Origin: PXRE01 sp964435625
GTDB lineage: Archaea > Halobacteriota > Halobacteria > Halobacteriales > PXRE01
NCBI GenBank assembly: GCA_964435625.1
Contig: CAYTAG010000213.1
Span: 1 to 5,982 of the forward strand
Reading direction: 5' to 3'
DNA: 5,982 bases
The position numbers and the translations under genes were made by a program. Below the pieces are notes generated by a model. That model ran no database searches. It was not told where the DNA came from and was given only the letters and a program-made list of their open reading frames with translations. This document shows positions 1 through 4,692 of this stretch, piece after piece (positions within the stretch are counted from its first letter, which is position 1; each line of letters starts with the position of its first letter).

Positions 1-4
1 CCGT

Positions 5-351
5 TCATCGACCATCACCATCCCAACCGGTTGCGATCCGGTAGGGCAGCCGCTCGCCGGACTGCGGATCGTACAACTCGCTCGCGCGGACGAACCCGAC
101 CACGTGGTCGCCCAGGTCGTGATCGAGGCTCACGCCGACCGCCCCCCTTCGGAGGTCCGTGCCGATCCGCTTGTCTCACCGTCGAGATCGTGCCGGGCCG
201 CTCGCGCGGCGACGGCCTGCTGGAGGAGTTCGTCGAACGCCTCGGCACGTCCGTTCAACCGGGCCGTGACGAACGGGTTCCCGGATGCTTCCGCTTGCCG
301 GCGGGCGAGGTCACGCCCCTTCCGGCAGTAAGAGACGAGGTTGTCGGTCAC
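5..351 (-). pseudogene. Small hypothetical protein gene with a one-base frame break
   Basis: Not recognised as a known family. GTG at 351-349 is chosen as start because a GGAGGT ribosome-binding site (plus-strand 359-364, ACCTCC) lies 7 bases before it. The first frame gives 59 residues (starts MTDNLVSYCRKGRD, then FVTARLNG and an Ala/Leu-rich helix, ending HDLDGE at 175). Continuing in that frame gives only a Ser/Gly/Arg-rich tail to a TGA at 130. The frame one base back, from 175, reads DKRIGTDLRRGAVGVSLDHD, then GDHVVGFVRASELYDP, and stops at 5-7. It has haloarchaeal codon use and acidity. The two parts together make about 115 residues if one base is restored. There is no slippery heptamer at the junction, so programmed -1 frameshifting is unlikely; a point deletion or a sequencing error is more likely. 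Composition suggests a soluble protein, with no membrane segment. Confidence 0.5.
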
Positions 352-358
352 GCCGACC

Positions 359-364
359 ACCTCC
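359..364 (-). promoter_or_regulatory. Ribosome-binding site deciding the GTG start at 351
   Basis: The minus strand reads GGAGGT here, followed by a 7-base spacer and GTG. It is a near-perfect Shine-Dalgarno match. It argues for the internal GTG start over the in-frame TTG further upstream at 414. It also implies that this gene has a leader, unlike most others in the window. Confidence 0.5.
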
Positions 365-536
365 GAGAAACGGCCGGTTTGCAACCTGATTCGCCAGCAG
401 GGAGTGGTCCGCAACCCGTGACCCGTTCGAATGTAGAAATCGCCGGGGTCAGCGGAACGATGAAACGGCTGATTTCCCCCGGAACAGAGCCGCTACTGGC
501 GGATTGCCGATTACCGCGATTCGATGGAGAAGCGAG

Positions 537-609
537 CGGACCCGACGGGATTTGAACCCGCGACAACCTGGTCCGGAACCAGGTACTCTGTCCACTGAGC
601 TACGGGCCC
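537..609 (-). tRNA. tRNA-Arg (anticodon CCG)
   Basis: The minus strand folds into a complete 73-base cloverleaf. The acceptor stem GGGCCCG pairs with CGGGTCC (one G-U), the D stem starts GCTC, the anticodon stem CCTGG/CCAGG encloses loop TTCCGGA, and the T arm has loop TTCAAAT. The anticodon is CCG (plus-strand 574-576), so it reads CGG arginine codons, which are frequent in this GC-rich genome. The discriminator is G. CCA is not encoded and must be added after transcription. There is no intron in the anticodon loop. The gene lies upstream of, and in the same direction as, the small gene at 5-351. Confidence 0.96.
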
Positions 610-633
610 TCACCGCTCCCTATACGGTTGCCC

Positions 634-643
634 GGTAAAACTG
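634..643 (-). promoter_or_regulatory. Probable TATA box of tRNA-Arg
   Basis: The minus strand carries an AGTTTTACC-like AT-rich element 25-34 bases before the mature tRNA 5' end, in otherwise GC-rich DNA. This is the expected distance for an archaeal TATA box with a very short or no 5' leader. The match to consensus is only moderate. Confidence 0.4.
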
Positions 644-847
644 TTGTGAACCCGGAGGGCCCACCGAACGACCGCCCCGTAGTCGAGCACTCGATCCACA
701 ATCGAACGCATTGGGATACACACGGGAATCGGCGGCCGACCCTAACTTCGGTTTCTACAGGATTACCATTTAGTATCTAAAGTTTTGGCGCGGCGACCGA
801 TCCGAGCAGATAGACCGGCCCTGGCCTGTCCGGGGTACTCGGCGCGC

Positions 848-879
848 TCACGAACGTCAGCGATCACGAACGCTAGCGA
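848..879. repeat. Imperfect 16-base tandem repeat (two copies)
   Basis: TCACGAACGTCAGCGA (848-863) is followed directly by TCACGAACGCTAGCGA (864-879), which match at 14 of 16 positions. It lies in gene-free DNA just before a GC-rich hairpin. Short repeats of this kind are frequent in haloarchaeal intergenic DNA, so a function is not implied. Confidence 0.6.
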
Positions 880-888
880 GGTCGACGG

Positions 889-934
889 CGCGCGCGAGGC
901 CGCCGCTCGCAAGCTCGCGGGGACCTCGCGCGCG
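889..934. repeat. GC-rich inverted repeat / hairpin
   Basis: CGCGCGCGAGG (889-899) pairs perfectly with CCTCGCGCGCG (924-934), an 11-bp stem. Inside the 24-base loop, CCGC (900-903) can pair with GCGG (917-920). The structure is symmetric, so it could form in RNA from either strand. There is no T-run beside it that would mark an intrinsic terminator. Confidence 0.6.
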
Positions 935-966
935 TTGCTCCCGCGCGCCGAGGACCATTCTCCGGG

Positions 967-1000
967 AGAGCGATAGTAGCTTCCTCGGTAGAGCGATAGT
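967..1000. repeat. 11-base direct repeat AGAGCGATAGT
   Basis: Two exact copies lie at 967-977 and 990-1000, starting 23 bases apart. The core CGATAGT recurs at 1102-1108 inside a perfect small stem-loop (CGACGA-TAG-TCGTCG, 1099-1113). The spacing is close to two helical turns, which would suit a protein-binding site, but no adjacent gene start needs one. Confidence 0.5.
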
Positions 1001-1223
1001 GGCGTCTGGACGGCTTTGCTCGCCATCGACGTTTGAATCCGATGCTGTCGGCCGGGTTCTGCCAGCGTGTTTCGAGAACGAGCAGACACCGCTGGAGACG
1101 ACGATAGTCGTCGCGTTCCGCCGGGACCAACTACCCTCTCCAGCCCCCCGGTCGGACCACGGCCGAAGAATCACGCCGGAAACGGGACCACACACCGTCC
1201 ACTACGAAAACGAACCCCCGCAG

Positions 1224-2675
1224 TCAATCGTCCACGCCCTCGCCGTCGAGATCGCCGGACGGCCCCCTCGAACCCACCTCGGGCCCCTCCTCGACGATGG
1301 CCTCCTTCCAGGTGCCCCGCGTGAACCACAGCGCCGCGGTGATGGCACCGACGACGTTGCCCAGCGCCATCCCGACCCAGACGCCCATCGGTCCCCAGCC
1401 GAGGACGAACGCCAGGTAGTAGACCACGGGCACGCGGCCGATCCACAGCGCGACGAACGAGAAACCCATCGCTGTCTTCGTGTTGCCGGCGCCGCGGAAC
1501 GCGCCCAGTACCACCTGCAACACGCCGATGAACGCGAACTCGACCGAGCGGACTCGCATGTACTCCGCGCCGTAGCGGATCGTCTCGGCGGCCTCCGGCG
1601 TCCCGGTCGCCATGAACACGCCGACGATTGGTTCGGGGAACAGCGCGGCGACGACGGCGACCAGGAGCATCACGCCCGACCCGACCGTCGCGGCGAGCCA
1701 GACGGCACGCTCGGCGCGGTCTTCCTTGCGGGCGCCGAGGTTCTGACCGACCATCGTGTTGGTGGCCCGGCCCAGCCCCATCGCGGGCAGGAACACCAGC
1801 GAGATGAGGCGGTTCCCGAGGCCGTAGGCACTGACCACCGGCGGCGCGAACGTGACGACCATCCCGGTGAGGGTGAGCATCGCCAGCGCGCTCATCGACT
1901 GCTCCAGCGCAGTGGGAACGCCCAACCGGACCAGGTCCGTGACGGTGTCCAGTTCCAGCCGGAGGTGCCCCAGTTCCACGTCGGGGCCGGTCGGCGCCCG
2001 GAACAGCACGTAGAAGCCGAGCACGCTGGCGATGCCCCGCGAGAGCACGGTCGCCGCCGCGGCGCCCTCGATCCCCATCGCGGGGACAGGCCCCCACCCG
2101 AAGATGAAGATCGGGTCGACGACGACGTTGATCGCGACGCTGACGACCATGACCCGCATCGGGGTCCGGGTGTCGCCGTAGCCGCGCATCAGCGCCGAGA
2201 ACACGAAGAAGCCGAACAGGGCGGGCAACCCGAGGAAGAACACCTTCAGGTAGTCCGCCGCCAGCGGGAGGACCCGCTCGTCGGTCTCGGCCTGGCTCGG
2301 GAGCAGGTCGAGCACCTCGCCGGTCCCGAAGTACCCCAGGACCGACAGGACCACCGCCAGTATCGCCACGAACGCCAGCGTCTGGCCGGCGACCTTGCCG
2401 GCCGATCCCTCGCTGTCGGCACCCGTGTACTGCGCCACGAGGATCGCCCCAGCCGACGTGAACCCGGACGCTAGCGAGATCAACAGCAGGATCAGGGGAA
2501 ACGCGACGCTGACCGCGCCCACCGCATCCGCCGAGAGCCGGCCGAGCCAGAACGTGTCCGCCAGGTTGTACGCCACCTGGAGGAGCTGGATCACGACGAT
2601 GGGCCACGCCAGCGCGAACATGGGACGGAGGAGGTCCCCTTCGGTGATCGAGTCGCCGGACGCGCCGGACTTCAC
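1224..2675 (-). CDS. MATE-family multidrug efflux antiporter
   Basis: 483 residues, about the usual length for a 12-helix MATE transporter. These proteins export cationic drugs or metabolites across the cytoplasmic membrane in exchange for Na+ or H+. Hydrophobic helices fill the chain from about residue 20 to 450, in two homologous halves. The N lobe shows YNLADTFWLG (Asp40) and VVVDPIFIFGWG (Asp187). From memory of the family these correspond to the coupling aspartates Asp41 and Asp184 of the archaeal PfMATE, so this is a DinF-like/archaeal-type MATE. The second half has the typical ALEQSMSALAML and GAGNTKTAMGF segments. The C-terminal tail after about residue 462 is acidic and probably cytoplasmic. 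Start is GTG at 2675; this puts the first Asp at position 40, as in the family. A weak TATA-like GTTGAAAT lies about 25-32 bases upstream (2700-2707). It is divergent from the SDR gene. The substrate cannot be told from sequence. Confidence 0.93.
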   Translation of the reverse strand: MKSGASGDSITEGDLLRPMFALAWPIVVIQLLQVAYNLADTFWLGRLSADAVGAVSVAFPLILLLISLASGFTSAGAILVAQYTGADSEGSAGKVAGQTLAFVAILAVVLSVLGYFGTGEVLDLLPSQAETDERVLPLAADYLKVFFLGLPALFGFFVFSALMRGYGDTRTPMRVMVVSVAINVVVDPIFIFGWGPVPAMGIEGAAAATVLSRGIASVLGFYVLFRAPTGPDVELGHLRLELDTVTDLVRLGVPTALEQSMSALAMLTLTGMVVTFAPPVVSAYGLGNRLISLVFLPAMGLGRATNTMVGQNLGARKEDRAERAVWLAATVGSGVMLLVAVVAALFPEPIVGVFMATGTPEAAETIRYGAEYMRVRSVEFAFIGVLQVVLGAFRGAGNTKTAMGFSFVALWIGRVPVVYYLAFVLGWGPMGVWVGMALGNVVGAITAALWFTRGTWKEAIVEEGPEVGSRGPSGDLDGEGVDD

Positions 2676-2762
2676 GGTACTTCGAAACGAAACTCCCGGA
2701 TTTCAACGTTTTGGATCGGGACGGCTCTGCGTCGGAGTATCAAGCCCGGGAAACGCTGAAGT

Positions 2763-2787
2763 GGTCGGGGTGGTCCGGTACCCGACC
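2763..2787. repeat. Inverted repeat upstream of the SDR gene
   Basis: GGTCGGG (2763-2769) is mirrored by CCCGACC (2781-2787) with an 11-base centre. It lies in the MATE-SDR divergent intergenic region, about 22 bases upstream of the probable SDR TATA box. It could be an operator or simply a chance GC palindrome. Confidence 0.35.
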
Positions 2788-2808
2788 GTCTGCAGCCCCA
2801 CGCGGCGG

Positions 2809-2818
2809 TACAACTAAG
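2809..2818 (+). promoter_or_regulatory. Probable TATA box of the SDR gene
   Basis: TACAACTAAG is an AT-rich patch in GC-rich DNA, centred about 30 bases before the ATG at 2844. This distance gives a transcript with little or no leader. There is no Shine-Dalgarno sequence before the ATG, which fits leaderless translation. Confidence 0.4.
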
Positions 2819-2843
2819 CCCGCGAGTGCCCAGGCTTGCAGTC

Positions 2844-3611
2844 ATGGGCTACGAGATCGACCTCTCGGGGCAGGTCGCGGTCGTCACCGGCGGCACCCGC
2901 GGCATCGGCCTGGCCATCGCGGAGGTGTTCGCCGACGCCGGCGCGGCCGTCGTCCCGACTTCGCGCACCCCCGAAGACGTCGAGGCGGCCGTCGAGCGTG
3001 TCCGCGAGGCGGGCGCCGACTCCGTCGCGGTGCCGACGGACGTGACGGACGGCGACGACGTCGAGGCGCTGGTCGAGCGGGTCGCCGACGAACTGGGCGG
3101 GGTCGACGTGGTCGTCAACAACGCGGGCATCAACCCCGGGTGGGCGCTGGGCACGCCCGAAGACGTCGACCTGGCGGCGTTCGACGGCACGGTCGACGTC
3201 AACCTCCGGGGGGCCTACGCCTGCGCCCGCTCGGCGGGCGAACACCTCCGCGAAAACGGCGGCGGGTCGGTCGTCAACGTCGCCAGCGTCTCCGGAATCG
3301 TCGGCGTCCCGCGCCAGCACCCCTACGTCGCCTCGAAACACGGCCTCGTCGGCCTCACGAAGAGCCTCGCGCTGGACTGGGCACCGGACGTCCGGGTCAA
3401 CGCCGTCGCGCCGGGGTACGTCGCGACGGACCTGACCGAACCCGTCCGCGAGCGCGAGGCCCTCTACGAGCGGATAGTCGAGCGGACGCCGATGGGTCGG
3501 TTCGCCGAACCGGAGGAGGTCGCCGGTCCCGCGCTGTTTCTGGCCAGCGACCTGGCGTCGTTCGTGACGGGCGAGTGCCTGGTTGCAGACGGCGGATGGA
3601 CGGCGCAGTAA
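2844..3611 (+). CDS. Short-chain dehydrogenase/reductase, FabG-like
   Basis: 255 residues, the usual length of a classical SDR. It is predicted to be a soluble NAD(P)-dependent oxidoreductase acting on a hydroxyl/keto group. Seen in order: the cofactor glycine motif TGGTRGIG (residues 15-22), NNAG (92-95), Asn120, catalytic Ser148 (NVASVSG), Tyr161 and Lys165 (YVASK), the AVAPGYVATDL loop (188-198) and the C-terminal FVTGECLVADGGW. The catalytic Asn-Ser-Tyr-Lys set is complete. After the second strand the sequence is PTSRTPE; a basic residue there usually favours NADP(H), which is inferred. FabG-like, glucose-dehydrogenase-like and hydroxyacyl-CoA-dehydrogenase-like SDRs cannot be separated here. 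ATG 2844 is preferred over the in-frame GTG at 2826, because it starts where SDR homology begins and lies about 30 bases after the TATA-like element. It is divergent from MATE and probably monocistronic. Confidence 0.93.
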   Translation: MGYEIDLSGQVAVVTGGTRGIGLAIAEVFADAGAAVVPTSRTPEDVEAAVERVREAGADSVAVPTDVTDGDDVEALVERVADELGGVDVVVNNAGINPGWALGTPEDVDLAAFDGTVDVNLRGAYACARSAGEHLRENGGGSVVNVASVSGIVGVPRQHPYVASKHGLVGLTKSLALDWAPDVRVNAVAPGYVATDLTEPVREREALYERIVERTPMGRFAEPEEVAGPALFLASDLASFVTGECLVADGGWTAQ

Positions 3612-3692
3612 GGGAGCCATCGCGGGAGTTCGGGAACGCGGAACGGACGGAGCGGCCGGAGAGAATGACGGCGGTGACGGGACGCCAGCGCT

Positions 3693-3839
3693 CTACTCGG
3701 AGTTGCATTCGACCGTGCGGGACCGGTCGCTCTCCCGGCTCTCCGAGAGGGTCTCCCAGATCTCCGTACACCCGCCGCCCTCCAGGGCGTCGTTCAGTTC
3801 CTCCCGAAACTGTTCCGCTTCGTCGTCGTCGGCGTCCAT
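3693..3839 (-). CDS. 48-residue acidic microprotein, function unknown
   Basis: A small haloarchaeal protein of unknown function. It begins MDADDDEAEQFREELNDALE, a very acidic amphipathic helix. Then come GGGCTEIWETLSE (Cys24, Trp28) and a hydrophilic tail ending VECNSE with a second Cys (45). Almost all third codon positions are G or C, and the acidity is typical of a haloarchaeal cytosolic protein, so it is very probably translated. ATG at 3839 is the only start that fits: the frame stays open for more than 300 bases upstream but that part has no coding character, and a strong TATA box lies 27-36 bases upstream. Its convergent neighbour, the SDR gene, ends 81 bases away. There is no membrane segment or signal peptide. 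It may act as a partner or adaptor; that is only a guess from size and charge. Confidence 0.75.
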   Translation of the reverse strand: MDADDDEAEQFREELNDALEGGGCTEIWETLSESRESDRSRTVECNSE

Positions 3840-3865
3840 CTTACTAGTGAGGAAACCGTACCCGG

Positions 3866-3875
3866 ATATATATTT
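3866..3875 (-). promoter_or_regulatory. Strong TATA box of the 48-residue microprotein gene
   Basis: The minus strand reads AAATATATAT, the best TATA match in the window, 27-36 bases before ATG 3839. The start site would fall within about five bases of the ATG, giving a nearly leaderless mRNA. The element is almost symmetric, so it could also fire on the plus strand, but no plus-strand gene follows. Confidence 0.65.
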
Positions 3876-3918
3876 GTTGGTAAGACGCTCGTTCAACAAT
3901 CCCCGCGAGACGCTCCCT

Positions 3919-3969
3919 GGAAGCCGTTCGCTCGACGCCCCCCGAAGGAAGCCCGCTCGACGCCCCCCG
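3919..3969. repeat. Imperfect tandem duplication in intergenic DNA
   Basis: GGAAGCC, an optional GTT, then CGCTCGACGCCCCCCG occurs twice (3919-3944 and 3947-3969). The copies differ only by the three-base GTT, and the 16-base core is identical (3929-3944, 3954-3969). It lies between the two small minus-strand genes and shows no coding character. It looks like a recent slippage or unequal-exchange duplication, or a pair of binding sites. Confidence 0.65.
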
Positions 3970-3973
3970 CCGA

Positions 3974-3997
3974 GGTGGTCGTCGAGCGGCGACCACC
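3974..3997. repeat. Stem-loop downstream of the zinc-ribbon gene
   Basis: GGTGGTCG (3974-3981) pairs perfectly with CGACCACC (3990-3997), and two more inner pairs (one wobble) leave a four-base loop. It lies 42 bases past the stop codon of the minus-strand gene at 4039-4263. No T-run follows, so it is more likely a 3' UTR structure than a classical archaeal terminator. Confidence 0.5.
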
Positions 3998-4038
3998 CGT
4001 GGGGCAACGACGGGGTCTCGACCGCGGCCGCCGGGGAC

Positions 4039-4263
4039 TCACTCGTAGGGGTCGGTCCCCCACCGCGCCAGGAACTCCTCGTGGGCGACGTAGGTGCCCG
4101 TCCGCTGGTCCCACAGCGCCCGGAAACGTCCGTCGGTGTCGTACCCGTTCGCGGGACACTCCCCACAGTACAACGACTCCTCGCGGACCTCCCAGCGGGT
4201 GTGCCCGTTCGGGCACTTCAGCGCCCGCCGTGGTGGGGGCTCGGTCCCCTCGGATTCGGTCAT
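4039..4263 (-). CDS. Small zinc-ribbon-like protein, function unknown
   Basis: 74 residues, and not assignable to a named family from sequence alone. Residues 16-36 contain KCPNGH and YCGEC, so Cys17, His21, Cys33 and Cys36 are probable zinc ligands in a CxxxH...CxxC arrangement resembling a zinc ribbon. The remainder (about 45-74) is rich in aromatic and charged residues (FRALWDQRTGTYVAHEEFLARWG) and probably packs on the ribbon. The first 14 residues are polar and probably disordered. Codon use is haloarchaeal. ATG 4263 is preceded by a TATA-like element at a leaderless distance. Small zinc-finger proteins are common in haloarchaea, and some affect biofilm, motility or stress responses. A specific role or a nucleic-acid partner here would be inference. 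It is divergent from the lipoprotein remnant. Confidence 0.8.
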   Translation of the reverse strand: MTESEGTEPPPRRALKCPNGHTRWEVREESLYCGECPANGYDTDGRFRALWDQRTGTYVAHEEFLARWGTDPYE

Positions 4264-4285
4264 CGCTACCCGGGACGACCGGACG

Positions 4286-4293
4286 GGTAAAGA
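4286..4293 (-). promoter_or_regulatory. Probable TATA box of the zinc-ribbon gene
   Basis: The minus strand reads TCTTTACC, 23-30 bases before ATG 4263. The position fits a leaderless haloarchaeal transcript; the sequence match is moderate. Confidence 0.4.
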
Positions 4294-4367
4294 CCGCTAC
4301 CCATCCGCGGTGAAAGTGGTCGCGGTGCCACGACCCTCTCGTCGCCCGGGGCGGCCGACGTATCGAC

Positions 4368-4374
4368 ACTTATC
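4368..4374 (+). promoter_or_regulatory. Possible TATA box of the lipoprotein remnant
   Basis: ACTTATC, with the AT-rich AATCGAAATAAGAA about 15-25 bases downstream, would direct initiation near 4395-4400. No ATG or GTG lies at that point in any useful frame; the lipoprotein frame has GTC at 4406. The promoter may therefore outlive a dead gene. Confidence 0.35.
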
Positions 4375-4405
4375 ATCGACGACCCTGAATCGAAATAAGA
4401 ACACG

Positions 4406-4623
4406 GTCCCCACCAGTCGACGACGGCTACTCGTCGCGGGCAGTGCCGCCTTGCTCGCAGGCTGCGTCAGCGAACCACCGGGGAGCGGGACGGACGGGCG
4501 GCCTGGCGGGACCGACGATCCGACCGCCACCGACGACCCGGAGTCGACCGCCCCGGGCGCGCCAAAGGCGTCGCCGTCACGTACGGGGACTACCGGCTCG
4601 CCCGCGAGTGGTTCGGGGACTGA
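4406..4623 (+). pseudogene. Remnant of a Tat-type lipoprotein gene
   Basis: The frame from 4406 reads PTSRRRLLVAGSAALLAGC after a GTC codon. This is a classical haloarchaeal signal: twin arginine, a short hydrophobic stretch and lipobox LAGC (Cys at position 20 if the GTC counts as 1), so the mature protein would be a lipid-anchored surface protein. A Gly/Asp/Thr/Pro linker follows (TDDPTATDDPESTAPG). No ATG, GTG or TTG stands where the start should be; GTC at 4406 looks like a mutated GTG. From 4561 the frame one base back reads AKGVAVTYGDYRLAREWFGD, then TGA at 4621-4623, with near-perfect G/C third positions, which looks like a genuine C-terminus. The linker frame itself stays open as a Ser/Thr-rich tail to 4696, overlapping the crotonase start as ATGA. 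Loss of start, frame break and short length (about 71 residues) favour a pseudogene. Confidence 0.45.
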
Positions 4624-4650
4624 TTCGGAGCAGTCGGACACGTCGTCCGG

Positions 4651-4679
4651 TGCCGGCCCGACGCTTATGTGCCGGCCCG
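4651..4679 (+). repeat. Direct repeat TGCCGGCCCG flanking the crotonase TATA box
   Basis: Two exact 10-base copies lie at 4651-4660 and 4670-4679, 19 bases apart from start to start (about two helical turns). The TATA box CTTATGT sits between them and shares its last base with the second copy. The first copy overlaps the usual BRE side; the second covers the TATA-to-start spacer. A regulator bound here could control access of TBP/TFB. Confidence 0.55.
4664..4670 (+). promoter_or_regulatory. TATA box of the crotonase gene
   Basis: CTTATGT is centred 26 bases before the ATG at 4693, the standard spacing for a leaderless haloarchaeal mRNA. There is no good Shine-Dalgarno sequence ahead of the ATG. 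It argues that the crotonase gene is transcribed on its own rather than by read-through from the lipoprotein remnant. Confidence 0.6.
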
Positions 4680-4692
4680 GGCAAGTCCCGGC

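Larger units (their letters stand above)
610..1223. other. 614-base stretch without a convincing gene
   Basis: Several open frames cross this stretch on both strands, but all are basic, rich in Arg/Ser/Pro and lack haloarchaeal codon bias. It holds the tRNA promoter, an AT-rich island around 738-786 with a small palindrome (TTTAG-TAT-CTAAA, 769-781), an imperfect 16-base tandem repeat (848-879), a long GC hairpin (889-934), an 11-base direct repeat (967-977 and 990-1000) and two further stem-loops (1062-1095, 1099-1113). Just past the MATE stop codon the minus strand has a weak T-rich run (GTTTTCG, about 1205-1212) that could help terminate MATE transcription. The stretch may be a decayed region or may encode an RNA; the sequence does not decide. 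Confidence 0.5.

Noticed and set aside
610..711. 33-codon minus-strand frame ending one base before tRNA-Arg
   Set aside because: It is basic, has mediocre codon bias, contains the probable tRNA promoter and has no TATA box or ribosome-binding site of its own.
848..1000. Possible CRISPR array from the short direct repeats
   Set aside because: Only two copies of each short repeat, unequal units and no regular spacers. No cas gene is in the window.
763..1195. Overlapping minus-strand frames of 85-112 codons between the tRNA and MATE genes
   Set aside because: Ser/Arg/Ala-rich and non-acidic. They cross hairpins and repeats, and no start signal is present.
999..2474. Long plus-strand open frame (491 codons) opposite the MATE gene
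   Set aside because: It is rich in His, Arg, Gln and Asp-Arg runs and mirrors the MATE codons on the other strand. The minus strand encodes a well-formed 12-helix transporter, so this is a shadow frame.
1171..2706. Second long minus-strand frame (511 codons) over the MATE gene
   Set aside because: Arg/Gly/Pro-rich, with no membrane segments. It is an out-of-frame reading of the MATE gene.
2711..3847. Plus-strand open frame (378 codons) over the SDR gene
   Set aside because: Almost all Arg, Gly and Pro from GC-rich codons in the wrong frame. The overlapping SDR has complete catalytic motifs.
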